From assembly GCA_964625145.1 (NCBI GenBank), contig CAZVAQ010000049.1:1-21663 (forward strand): a DNA stretch of 21,663 bases. Reading direction: 5' to 3'. Source of the DNA: CAYTRP01 sp964625145 (GTDB taxonomy: Bacteria; Sumerlaeota; Sumerlaeia; SLMS01; JAHLLQ01). The notes under the pieces are model-generated. The model was not told where the DNA came from. It saw only the letters and a list, made by a program, of their open reading frames with translations, and searched no databases. Positions 1 through 8,070 of this stretch are shown here, one piece after another. The position numbers were made by a program, and so were the translations under genes. Position 1 is the stretch's first letter, and the number at the start of each line of letters is the position of its first letter.

Positions 1-26
1 CCTTCATCCTTCATCCTTCATCCTTC
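1..26. repeat. CCTTCAT heptanucleotide tandem repeat
   Basis: Three perfect CCTTCAT units (1-21) are followed by a partial CCTTC, directly 3' of the mscS stop codon and cut by the window edge, so the true copy number is unknown. The same unit in the opposite orientation (AAGGATG) recurs at 4755-4807. Seen directly; function unknown. Such arrays change length by slippage. Confidence 0.85.
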
Positions 27-30
27 TCCT

Positions 31-1899
31 TCAGTTTCCGCCGCCGTGGATTCTTTCGGCTTCCAGGCGCAGGATTTCGTCTTCGCTGAGGTCGGTGGGC
101 ATGGTGTAGGAAACCGGCGGAGGCTTGTCGGCCCCAGGCGGGAGCGTCTCGTGCAGGGCGCGGCGGCCGATGCGGCGGCCGTGGCGCAGGGCCTCGTCAA
201 CCGTGTTGGGCTTGTCCGCGTGGTCGGGCAGCCCGCGCTTGATGTGGAGGGTCTGCGTGGGGAGGGCGAACTCGACGCCGAGTTGCTTTGCCACGCGCAG
301 GATGTCGCAAAACATGCGGTGGCGCTCGCGCAGCTCCGTCGCCCAATCGGGCGTCTCGAAGAAGATGTAGAACAAGACTTCGAGTGAATGGGCGCCAAAC
401 TCGTTGGCGTAGATGTGGTAGCCGTCCTTGCGCGTGTAGGGATGCAGGCGAACGAGTTCCCGGAGGGCTTCGCAGAATGCCTCCACCTTTTCCGGAGGAG
501 TGTCATAGGTCAGCGAGATGGTCGTGCTCCATCGGCGGTAGCGACGCAGGCCATAGTTGTCGACGTGGCTGTTGATCAGGCGCGCGTTGGGCAATGTGAT
601 CAGCGAATTGTAGAAAGTGCGCACGCGCGTGCTGCGCAGGCCGACGGCCTCGACGGTGCCGTCGACCTCGCCGCCCTCGACGACGATCCAGTCGCCGACG
701 CGGAAGGGTTGGTCGATGAGGATGGCGATGGAGCCGAAGACGTTCTCGACGGTGTTCTTGGCGGCGAGGGCGAATGCGAGGCCGCCGATGCCGAGGCCGG
801 CGAGGAGGCTGGTGACGTTGACGCCAATGTTGCTCGCGACAAAGACCATGCCGAAGGCGACGACGAAGATCTTGGCGACCTTGGCGGCAAAGGGGATCAC
901 CAGGTCGTCGAACTTCGAGCCGCGGGACTTGGCCTTGTTGAGGAGGATTTCCTTCACCGCGTCCACGGCCGTATAGGCCGCCCACACGAAGCTGACAGCG
1001 GCGAGGAACTGCACCGCGACGTTCATGACGCCCAACACGGTGGACGGCAGGAGCAGCCAGTTGATCCCCACGGCCCACAGGCCCGCCATGGCCAGCAAAC
1101 CAAAGGGGCGCGCGGCGGTCTTGCGGCGGTTCCAGTCCAATGAATACGAGAATCGCCTCAATGCGGGTCCGGAGACCACCGCCAGGAGGAACGCAACCAA
1201 CCGGTCAATGAGCAAGCCGGCGGTGATGAGCGCAAGGATGGCGAGCCATTGCCAATGCTCCAGAATCACGCCGACCCGTTGCAGGTACGGCGGCACCAAG
1301 TCCCGAATCCGCATGCCGATGGACAGCTCCGGGGAGAACTCCACACCGGTCACGATCTGCTGGTCCCGGACGGCGCCGACCATGTCGTTGAGGGAGTCAA
1401 TGGTCTCGGATGTGAAGCGCCACTGTCCGTCGGAGTTTCGCTCCAGCGTGATGGGGTAACTGCCGCGTGGTCCGTCGACGGTCGTGAAGACATAGAGGGT
1501 GCTGTCCTCACCGCGCTGTTGGAACTCGGCCTGCACTTCATCGAAGTCAAAGAAGCGCTGGCGATCGAGGACGTACTTGAGTTGGTTCGCCAGCGAGATG
1601 CGCTGGTCCATGGAGAGGCCCGTGGGGTAATTGATGGTGCCGACGGCCATGGTGGCCACGCGGCTGGGGCGTCCCTCGGAGGGGTTGGGGAAGGCGCGAA
1701 AGAACGTGCGCAGGGATTCGGCGGGGGAGTTGAGCTGGAGCCCGGGGGGCGGCTCATGCGGTGCGGTGATCACCTCGGGGGCAGGTATGTCGACGTCCTG
1801 GCCGGAGGAAGGAGCCACCAGAACAAGGCTGAAAAGTAGAGTGAGGCAAAAGATCAGACTCACCCGAGTTGGGAGCGGGTGACAGGTGCAAGGGAGCAT
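31..1899 (-). CDS. MscS-family mechanosensitive channel with exported N-terminal domain
   Basis: This 622-residue membrane protein probably forms a tension- or osmolyte-gated channel in the inner membrane. Residues 1-34 look like a signal peptide and 35-205 an extracytoplasmic domain. Membrane segments follow at roughly 215-245, 263-285 and 290-312. The MscS core (about 330-460) has the Gly/Ala-rich pore helix (360-395, containing AGLGIGGLAFALAAKN), then DQPFRVGDWI leading into the beta domain. The protein is over twice the length of E. coli MscS (286 aa), so it belongs to the long, MscK/YbdG-like architectures, and it ends in a charged tail of about 60 residues. The ATG start has GGAGGA nine bases upstream. 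It lies 280 bp downstream of lon on the same strand, behind lon's terminator, so it probably has its own promoter. The family is confident; the gating role is inferred. Confidence 0.93.
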   Translation of the reverse strand: MLPCTCHPLPTRVSLIFCLTLLFSLVLVAPSSGQDVDIPAPEVITAPHEPPPGLQLNSPAESLRTFFRAFPNPSEGRPSRVATMAVGTINYPTGLSMDQRISLANQLKYVLDRQRFFDFDEVQAEFQQRGEDSTLYVFTTVDGPRGSYPITLERNSDGQWRFTSETIDSLNDMVGAVRDQQIVTGVEFSPELSIGMRIRDLVPPYLQRVGVILEHWQWLAILALITAGLLIDRLVAFLLAVVSGPALRRFSYSLDWNRRKTAARPFGLLAMAGLWAVGINWLLLPSTVLGVMNVAVQFLAAVSFVWAAYTAVDAVKEILLNKAKSRGSKFDDLVIPFAAKVAKIFVVAFGMVFVASNIGVNVTSLLAGLGIGGLAFALAAKNTVENVFGSIAILIDQPFRVGDWIVVEGGEVDGTVEAVGLRSTRVRTFYNSLITLPNARLINSHVDNYGLRRYRRWSTTISLTYDTPPEKVEAFCEALRELVRLHPYTRKDGYHIYANEFGAHSLEVLFYIFFETPDWATELRERHRMFCDILRVAKQLGVEFALPTQTLHIKRGLPDHADKPNTVDEALRHGRRIGRRALHETLPPGADKPPPVSYTMPTDLSEDEILRLEAERIHGGGN

Positions 1900-1998
1900 C
1901 GCCGGGCTTCCTCCAATATTCGCGGGAGGATTGAGCCCCGGCCCGGTGTTTCAGGGCAAGTCGGGAGTCCGGGATACGGAGAGAAAGGCGGCTTGAAG

Positions 1999-2072
1999 AA
2001 CAGAGAACACTGAGAACACAGGGAATAGTGGTGATGTGATACTTTCCCGGTCCTCTGTGATCGCTGTGCTCG
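1999..2072. repeat. Imperfect inverted repeat in mscS leader
   Basis: The left arm (1999-2024) read on the minus strand and the right arm (2051-2072) read on the plus strand both follow the pattern CTGTGnTCnCnGTGnTC. A spacer of about 26 bases separates them. It lies between the lon terminator and the mscS start, so it would be in the mscS leader if transcription starts upstream. It could be a dispersed intergenic repeat of the REP/MITE type or a transcript hairpin. Only one instance is in the window. Confidence 0.4.
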
Positions 2073-2102
2073 GCTTGTTACTTGGCGTTCACGGTGTGGA
2101 CC

Positions 2103-2149
2103 AAAAAGAAACCGGGCTCCGCCAGGAGGTGTGCGGCGGAGCCCGGTTT
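2103..2149 (-). terminator. Rho-independent terminator of lon
   Basis: A perfect 15-bp inverted repeat (2109-2123 with 2135-2149, arm AAACCGGGCTCCGCC) has an 11-base loop. On the minus strand it is followed by CTTTTT (2108-2103). It starts 30 bases past the lon stop codon and should end lon transcription before mscS. On the plus strand the stem is not followed by a T tract, so it is one-directional. Confidence 0.93.
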
Positions 2150-2179
2150 GTCCTGCCAACCGGGTATGCTGCCTCTCGT

Positions 2180-4576
2180 TCAGGCAGTCCCCCGGACCCG
2201 GCTTGAAGATCCTCTGGCGGTGCGACGCGGGCGCGGCCGGGTGGTGCGCGGGCGTTCCATTGCAATCGCCAGAACCTGATCGAGGGTCTCGACCGGCACG
2301 AACGTCAACTGCTTGCGAATGTCGGGGGCGACTTCCTCCAGCTCGCCTTCGTTTTCCTTCGGGATGATGATGGTCATGAGCTTGCGGCGATGCGCGGCGA
2401 GGACCTTCTCCTTCAGTCCGCCTATGCGCAACACCCGCCCGCGAAGTGTCACTTCTCCCGTCATGGCCAGATCCTGTCGCACGGGAACGCGCGACAAGGC
2501 GGAGGCAAGGCTCACCGCCATCGTCACGCCCGCGCTGGGGCCGTCCTTCGGGATCGCCCCTTCCGGCACATGGATGTGGATGTCGGTGGTGGGAAGGAAA
2601 TCCGGCTCTATGCCCAGTTCCTCGGCGTGCGTACGGATGTAGGAGAGCGCGGTCTTGGCCGATTCCTGCATGACCTCGCCCAGCTTGCCGGTCAGGGTCA
2701 GGTTCCCTTTGCCGCGCATGAGCGTCGTCTCGACGGGCAGGATCTCTCCGCCGACTTCCGTCCACGCCAAGCCCAGCGCGATGCCGATTTCCGGCGCGGC
2801 CAGGAACTGTTGGTCCGTGTACTTGGGCTGGCCGAGCAACTCGTGGAGCTTTTCGATGCCCAGTTGCGGATACTTGCGGCGCCGGGGATGCATGACGACT
2901 TCGGTGGCGACCTTGCGGCAGACTTGGGCGATGGTGCGATCCAGGTTACGCACGCCCGCTTCCCGCGTGTAGGCGGTGATCAGGTGCGAGATGCTCGCCT
3001 TGGGCAGGCGAAGCTGCGTCGCCTTCAGGCCGTGCTCCTTGCGTTGGCGCGGGATCAGATGCTGCACGGCGATCTGCAGCTTCTCGTCCTCGGTGTAGCC
3101 TGGGAGGCGGATCACTTCCATGCGATCGAGCAGCGGATAGGGGATGCCGTCCACCGTGTTCGCCGTGGTGAGGAACATGACCTTGGACAGGTCGTAGTCC
3201 ACTTCAAGGTAATGATCGTTGAAGGCCTTGTTCTGCTCGGGATCGAGGACTTCGAGCATGGCGGAGGCCGGGTCGCCGCGGAAGTCCGACGACATCTTGT
3301 CGATCTCGTCCAGCAGGAACACGGGATTGACCGTGCCGGCGCGCTTCATGGACTGGATGATCTTGCCGGGGAGCGCCCCGATGTAGGTGCGCCGATGGCC
3401 GCGGATTTCCGCTTCATCGCGCAGGCCACCGAGGGAGACACGCACGAACTCGCGCCCCATGCACCGCGCGATGGAGCGGCCCAGCGATGTCTTGCCGACA
3501 CCCGGAGGGCCGACGAAGCACAAGATCGGCCCACGTCCCTGGCCCGCCAGCTTCACGACGGCCAGATGCTCCAGGATCCGGTCCTTGATCTTCGTCAAGC
3601 CGTAATGGTCCTCGTCGAGCACCTTGCGGGCATGCTCCAGATCGAGGACGTCTTCGGTCTCGCGGAACCAGGGAACATCTGTCAGCCATTCGATGTAGGT
3701 GCGGGTGACGACCGCTTCCGGCGACATGGATGGCATGCGGGACAGGCGGGTGAGTTCCTTCTCCGCCTTCTCCTGTGCCTCCTCGGGCATGCCACTGTTC
3801 TCTATGGCGGCGGTCAGCTCTGCGATTTCGGGGTCGTCCTCGCCACCGATGCCCAGCTCGCGCTCGATGGCCTTCAATTGCTCGTTCAGGTAATACTCGC
3901 GCTGGGTCTTGCCGATCTGATTCTTCACCTGGCCGGCGATCTTGTTCTCCAGGTCGAGGATCTGGTTCTCCGCCTCCAGCAGTTGGATGAGAAGCTGGTA
4001 CTTCTCCTCCAGGCTGTTCGACTCCAGAATCTCCTGCTTATCCTCGGTCTTGAACGTGGTGTAGTTCGCCACGGCATTGGCAAAGGCCAGCGGATCGCGC
4101 GTGCTCTTGATGTTGGCCAGCAGGTCGGCGGGGACCTTGCCGGACATTTCCGCAAAGGCGCTGAAGAGCTCCATCACCCGGCGCTGTTGCGCTTGGACGG
4201 CCTTTCCGGCGACGTCGTTGATCTGGTTCAGGACCACAAACGCTTGCAGGTGCCCGCCGCGGGCGCTCATCTCGATGGCGCGGGCTGCGTAGACGCCCTC
4301 GACGAGGACCTTCGCCGAGCCGTCGGGCACCCGAAGCACCTGCAGCACCTCGGCCACGGTGCCGATTTGGTACAGGTCCTTCACGCCGGGTTCGTCGAGC
4401 TCGGGCTGCTTTTGGCAGGTCAGGAACAGGCGCTTGTCGCGCTTGAGGGCTTCCTCCAGGGCGATCAGGGAAACGGGCCGCATCACGAACAACGGCGTGA
4501 TAGCCCCGGGGAACACCACCAACTCCTTGAGGGGGAGGACTGGCAGATAGTCCGATTCAAATTTCTGGACGTTCAA
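2180..4576 (-). CDS. lon: ATP-dependent Lon protease (TTG start)
   Basis: Lon is the cytoplasmic AAA+ serine protease that degrades misfolded and regulatory proteins. Counting from the TTG start (798 aa; E. coli Lon 784), the N-terminal substrate domain covers about 1-190 and a coiled segment follows to about 290. The AAA+ module has Walker A GPPGVGKT (356-363) and Walker B FLLDEID (ending at 426). The protease domain has the catalytic serine in PKDGPSAG (S681) and lysine in GGLKEK (K724), the same 43-residue spacing as E. coli S679/K722. The C-terminus is a basic Arg/Ser-rich tail. The frame stays open to an ATG at 4642, but TTG 4576 has AAGGAGG five bases upstream and gives the normal Lon beginning (DYLPVLPLKELVVFPG). 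A strong terminator follows the stop. I saw no clear promoter. Confidence 0.98.
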   Translation of the reverse strand: MNVQKFESDYLPVLPLKELVVFPGAITPLFVMRPVSLIALEEALKRDKRLFLTCQKQPELDEPGVKDLYQIGTVAEVLQVLRVPDGSAKVLVEGVYAARAIEMSARGGHLQAFVVLNQINDVAGKAVQAQQRRVMELFSAFAEMSGKVPADLLANIKSTRDPLAFANAVANYTTFKTEDKQEILESNSLEEKYQLLIQLLEAENQILDLENKIAGQVKNQIGKTQREYYLNEQLKAIERELGIGGEDDPEIAELTAAIENSGMPEEAQEKAEKELTRLSRMPSMSPEAVVTRTYIEWLTDVPWFRETEDVLDLEHARKVLDEDHYGLTKIKDRILEHLAVVKLAGQGRGPILCFVGPPGVGKTSLGRSIARCMGREFVRVSLGGLRDEAEIRGHRRTYIGALPGKIIQSMKRAGTVNPVFLLDEIDKMSSDFRGDPASAMLEVLDPEQNKAFNDHYLEVDYDLSKVMFLTTANTVDGIPYPLLDRMEVIRLPGYTEDEKLQIAVQHLIPRQRKEHGLKATQLRLPKASISHLITAYTREAGVRNLDRTIAQVCRKVATEVVMHPRRRKYPQLGIEKLHELLGQPKYTDQQFLAAPEIGIALGLAWTEVGGEILPVETTLMRGKGNLTLTGKLGEVMQESAKTALSYIRTHAEELGIEPDFLPTTDIHIHVPEGAIPKDGPSAGVTMAVSLASALSRVPVRQDLAMTGEVTLRGRVLRIGGLKEKVLAAHRRKLMTIIIPKENEGELEEVAPDIRKQLTFVPVETLDQVLAIAMERPRTTRPRPRRTARGSSSRVRGTA

Positions 4577-4581
4577 GCGCC

Positions 4582-4588
4582 CCTCCTT
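4582..4588 (-). promoter_or_regulatory. Shine-Dalgarno site fixing the lon TTG start
   Basis: AAGGAGG on the minus strand, five bases before TTG 4576. No comparable site precedes the upstream in-frame ATG at 4642, so this decides the start and removes 22 residues that are not Lon-like. Confidence 0.8.
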
Positions 4589-4754
4589 CGTTTCTCGCCG
4601 GCACAAGCGGTACGCGACCACCGCCGCGCTGACACTGTCCACATAAAAACGCAGGATCGGCAGGCGGTGTTTCCGTGCCTGAAGTGACCTCGCTCTGGCG
4701 GCTCAAGGGACTGCGAATCCCCTTTCAGCCCACCCCGTCAAGGGCAAGAAACAC

Positions 4755-4807
4755 AAGGATGAAGGGGGAAGGCTAAAGGATGAAGGATGAAGGATGAAGG
4801 CTGAAGG
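4755..4807. repeat. AAGGATG heptanucleotide tandem repeat
   Basis: One AAGGATG unit (4755-4761) and a degenerate stretch lead into three perfect units (4776-4796), then AAGGCTG and AAGG (to 4807). This is the reverse complement of the CCTTCAT unit at 1-26, so the mscS-lon block is flanked by inverted copies of one microsatellite. Confidence 0.85.
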
Positions 4808-4921
4808 GGTGACTGACAGTATTAGGTGGCCACCGCAGGTTCCTGCGATGACTTCCACCTCGTCCAATCAAATGACTCTCTTCTATCACTGCTGTCCCTG
4901 GTGTTCCTGTTGCCGCTGAAA

Positions 4922-7642
4922 TCAATACAGCGCCCACACATCCGCCTGCGTCACCGAAGGGATCAGGAACTCCAGCGCCCGCCCCATCAGCAATGCCCGC
5001 TGCTCTTCCGAGGCGATGGTCTCGAAGGGGAAGCCGAGCACGAGCGTGCTGCCGCGTGTCTCTGACGAAGCATCGTAGAGCGTGGCTGCGCCGCCGCCCT
5101 GACCGCCGACATACTGGAGGGGGATGCGGCCACCGGAGATGGAGCTGAGGACGTCCGCAGAGTTGGGGGTATAGATGTTTTGGCCCTGGCCGAGGCTGAA
5201 AGAGAGTCCCTCGAAGATGTCCCCCGGTGCCCCTTGGACTTGGAGAGTGTTGGACGTGCCAGTGACCAAATTGGTGCGCAGGGTGAGAATGCGGAAGCGG
5301 GCCCGTTCGCCGGTGGGGGAGTTCGCGGCGAGGACCTGGATGTTGTCCTGCCCGGTAAGCAGAAGGTTGCCACCATCAAGAACGTAGGTCTCCAGCAGTG
5401 TTCGGAAATCCTGATCGATGGGTTCCGTGTCAAAGGGGACCGTAGCATAGGACACATTGCGCGGGGGGTCGAAGCCTTCCTTGCCCGTGTACCAGATGAC
5501 GGCGCGGTAATCCGCCAGATTCACCTCGCCGGACAGGACGGAGGACTTCCGCACCGAATCGACTTTGTAGTCGCCGCCGGATGCGGCGATTGCGGCGGTG
5601 TAGGTCATGGCATAGGAGAAGTCATTGGCGATACGCGGATTGATGCGACCGAATGTCCCCAGATCCGGACGGCGCGGAATGCCACTGACGGTTTGCCGCG
5701 GAGAGAGCGGCTCCTGGTGCTTGTCGAAGGCGTCCACGACCAGGACGTGCGGTGCCGCTTCGGAGCCGACCATGCCCGAGGCGACGTTGCCCGGAAAGCT
5801 TTCCCCGCCCGCGTTGCGAGCGGTGACGACGGCATGGACTGCCGTGCCGGGGGGCATGTTGGTAAGGGGCCACATGGTGACATTTGGGGTGGCCACGCGG
5901 AACTGGACATCACTGCCTTCCGTGCCGATGTAGACGGTGTAGCCCGTGGGTGCGCCTCCGCTGACCGGTCCGGGTGTGCCGGGCTTGGTGCTGGTGATGA
6001 CCTCTGGTGGGTCCCACTTGAGGAGCAGGGACGGACCGCCGCCCGGGGCTTGGACAATGCGCACATTGCGCGGTTCGTCCGGCGGGAACTCCAATGGGCC
6101 GCCGCCGAACTGGTTGAAATAGCGGATGGCCGCCTGGGTGGTGGACTTCGCAAACTGGCGCCGCGCGCGGCCATCGCGCAGGTAATGAGCGTCCATTTGA
6201 TGGTCGTGGAAGGCGATTTCCAGGATCGATGCGTCCATCTCGCGACCGATGCTGTCCCATCGCTGCTCGCCGTAATCGATGTCGGGCGATGTGTAGGTGT
6301 GTACGGTGCGGGTACTCCAGCGCGGAAACTCCGGGTAGTGCAGCAGGTCGAGCTGCTGCATGTCCTCGTTGATTTCGCGGCCGAGCAATGTGGCGAGGGC
6401 GATCTGGTTGGGCGTGCGCGCGTTGGTGATGTTGATGTTGTTGTAGAGGCCAACTGCGCCACGTCCACCGGCAGCGTTCGTGTGCAGTCCGATGTAGAGC
6501 CGGTCGGCCAGGTTGCTTTGGGTTTCGTTGTTCATCCATGCCGCCGTGCGGGGCGGCGTGCCGACATTGTCGTTCTGGTGGCTGCTGCTGGCGTCATAGA
6601 CGCTGGTGATCCGCCGGTTGCTGGGCGTACCCGGCGGGTCGACGCCCAGGCTCACCTGCGCCCAATAGCGCGATGCCTCCTCCTGGCGCGAGAAGCCGGA
6701 CACTCCTTGGCCAAAGTCCAGATCCCCCATGCCATTCCCGAATCGAATTCCGTCCGCGATGACCACCGTCCCCGGGTCATTGGCTTCCTTCTGATTGCTG
6801 ATTTCGACGTACCCTTCGCTCCCGGTGTTGAAGTAATATGACCCCAGCCACACCATCCCCCGCCCGACGCGGCGATGATTGATCCTCACCTCGGTCATGC
6901 CCCCGGCGTGGCGGATCCGGTACAATTGATCGACCCGGTCGGGGCCGTACATGACATACGTATAGACGGGATAGATCCCCGGCTCCGGGATGTTCGGTGT
7001 GTAGCGCGCCGTTGCGGTTTCCGTGGTGGAAGCTGTTGCCGCACGGAAGATTTGCGTCGGGTCGTCCGCCCCGACCCGGAAGTACCATTGGTCGCTGCTG
7101 ACCGGCACGTTGGCCCAGGTGCCGGTGTACGTCACGCCCGGCGAGTTCTGGTCCATCACGATCTCATTGTTCTGGAAACCGACCGGGCGCGTCGGGATGA
7201 CGGTCGCTCCTGCGTTCCACAGGGCCAGGGCCAGCAGCCCCATCTGGTCCACGTTCCCGAGGTCCTCGACGATACCGAGATTGTTCCCGCGCTGCGTGTA
7301 CCAAGCGTTTCCGGTCGTCGGGTTGTCGCTGTCAAATGTCCACCCGTGCCCGCCGCCTATGTAGACATGGCGCCCGGTCAAGGCACCGGTTGGTTGGCGG
7401 CGCACGTTGATTGCAGGGCCGGTCGAACGGCGGTCTGGGTAGGTCACCGTCGGAAGGTCGGTTGGAATCGGTGCCCCTGGAAAGGAGGCGGCCTCGGCCC
7501 AACTGTCGGGTTCGGGACCCGTTCCGGCGTGCAGGAGTTCATGCTCCGTCAGGATCGCTTCCTTGGCCGACAAGGCAATGCCTGACCCGACCAGGCTGGC
7601 GGCAAGTAACATCGCCCCCACAACACTTTGGGTCCTCGTCAT
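4922..7642 (-). CDS. Secreted modular N-acetylmuramoyl-L-alanine amidase (Amidase_3) with inserted golvesin-like domain
   Basis: This 906-residue exported enzyme probably cleaves the amide bond between N-acetylmuramic acid and the stem peptide of peptidoglycan. Residues 1-26 are a signal peptide. The Amidase_3 fold appears in two pieces. The first has YIGGGHG (H99) and GIVEDLGN (E126), followed by GATVIPTR. The second has GLHTNA (H387) and ILEIAFHD (E475). H99, E126 and H387 fit the zinc ligands and E475 the catalytic glutamate. About 170 residues between them contain a beta-rich segment (about 195-302) resembling the golvesin/Xly binding domain (WLGSYYF, VVIADGIRFG). A fibronectin-III-like domain follows (about 523-625). 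An alpha/beta domain of amidotransferase-like appearance ends the protein (about 630-895; LLLTGQDNIQ, LVLGFPFETI). No sorting signal is visible. GGAGG lies seven bases before the ATG. The substrate is inferred. Confidence 0.85.
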   Translation of the reverse strand: MTRTQSVVGAMLLAASLVGSGIALSAKEAILTEHELLHAGTGPEPDSWAEAASFPGAPIPTDLPTVTYPDRRSTGPAINVRRQPTGALTGRHVYIGGGHGWTFDSDNPTTGNAWYTQRGNNLGIVEDLGNVDQMGLLALALWNAGATVIPTRPVGFQNNEIVMDQNSPGVTYTGTWANVPVSSDQWYFRVGADDPTQIFRAATASTTETATARYTPNIPEPGIYPVYTYVMYGPDRVDQLYRIRHAGGMTEVRINHRRVGRGMVWLGSYYFNTGSEGYVEISNQKEANDPGTVVIADGIRFGNGMGDLDFGQGVSGFSRQEEASRYWAQVSLGVDPPGTPSNRRITSVYDASSSHQNDNVGTPPRTAAWMNNETQSNLADRLYIGLHTNAAGGRGAVGLYNNINITNARTPNQIALATLLGREINEDMQQLDLLHYPEFPRWSTRTVHTYTSPDIDYGEQRWDSIGREMDASILEIAFHDHQMDAHYLRDGRARRQFAKSTTQAAIRYFNQFGGGPLEFPPDEPRNVRIVQAPGGGPSLLLKWDPPEVITSTKPGTPGPVSGGAPTGYTVYIGTEGSDVQFRVATPNVTMWPLTNMPPGTAVHAVVTARNAGGESFPGNVASGMVGSEAAPHVLVVDAFDKHQEPLSPRQTVSGIPRRPDLGTFGRINPRIANDFSYAMTYTAAIAASGGDYKVDSVRKSSVLSGEVNLADYRAVIWYTGKEGFDPPRNVSYATVPFDTEPIDQDFRTLLETYVLDGGNLLLTGQDNIQVLAANSPTGERARFRILTLRTNLVTGTSNTLQVQGAPGDIFEGLSFSLGQGQNIYTPNSADVLSSISGGRIPLQYVGGQGGGAATLYDASSETRGSTLVLGFPFETIASEEQRALLMGRALEFLIPSVTQADVWALY

Positions 7643-8070
7643 CTACACGCCTCCGCTTGGATTGAAGAGGTGGAGGTGTAAGGTCCACCCCGGGTCGCGG
7701 CAATCCGAAACGCCACGCGAATGTCAAATCTGCAATCCCGGTGTGAAAACGTCATGCAGGCGAAACCGTTCCTTCGAGTACCTTGCGACAAGCCGTCGGG
7801 AGGGCCAGCAACTCCCATAGCCACCGGTGTACTCCAGAGCAGGAGACCGCGCCACGCCCATCGAGTTTGGCTTGGCCAGTGGTCCGGCCTTGGGACGATG
7901 CCCAGCTCCGGAACTTTACAAACCAGTCTTCACCTCGCGGGGGCGGGCTCCTTTCGGGGTTGCATCCCTTCGATTGCCGCCATAGCGACATCCAAGGCAT
8001 CCGGTGTTGGAAAGTGACATGGAAGCACCCGGAGAGTTCCGCACTCCCGGATCCCTGAAGGCGGGTGGTC
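7643..8070. other. Divergent intergenic region (428 bp)
   Basis: It separates the leftward amidase gene from the rightward receiver gene and should hold both promoters. I see the hairpin at 7644-7680 and a consensus-like TTGACA at 7727-7722 (minus). No conserved ORF or RNA gene is apparent between about 7730 and 8056. GAAGG at 8057-8061 is the ribosome binding site of the next gene. Confidence 0.5.
7644..7680 (-). promoter_or_regulatory. Hairpin covering the amidase ribosome binding site
   Basis: On the minus strand TACACCTCC (7680-7672) can pair with GGAGGCGTGTA (7654-7644), giving 5 + 4 base pairs with a two-base bulge and a 17-base loop. The right arm contains the GGAGG ribosome binding site (7654-7650), so this fold would hide it. 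Pairing is visible; a regulatory role is inference. A TTGACA element lies at 7727-7722, but no good -10 box follows. Confidence 0.4.

Larger units (their letters stand above)
4577..4921. other. Gene-free region between lon and the amidase gene
   Basis: It holds the lon leader (right after 4577), a small imperfect hairpin around 4708-4727 without a T tract, and a heptamer array (4755-4807). The rest has no ORF with a plausible start. I see no intact tRNA and no convincing -35/-10 pair. Confidence 0.6.

Noticed and set aside
2390..4687. 765-codon open frame antisense to lon
   Set aside because: It mirrors the conserved Lon coding sequence and has no domain I recognise. Long antisense frames are expected in GC-rich genes.
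4699..4740. tRNA-like anticodon arm (AGGGA, loop CTGCGAA, TCCC)
   Set aside because: The loop has T33 and a purine at 37, but one stem pair fails and there is no acceptor, D or T arm around it. It is chance or a decayed fragment.
5180..6841. 553-codon open frame antisense to the amidase
   Set aside because: No recognisable motif, and it lies wholly within the conserved amidase gene.
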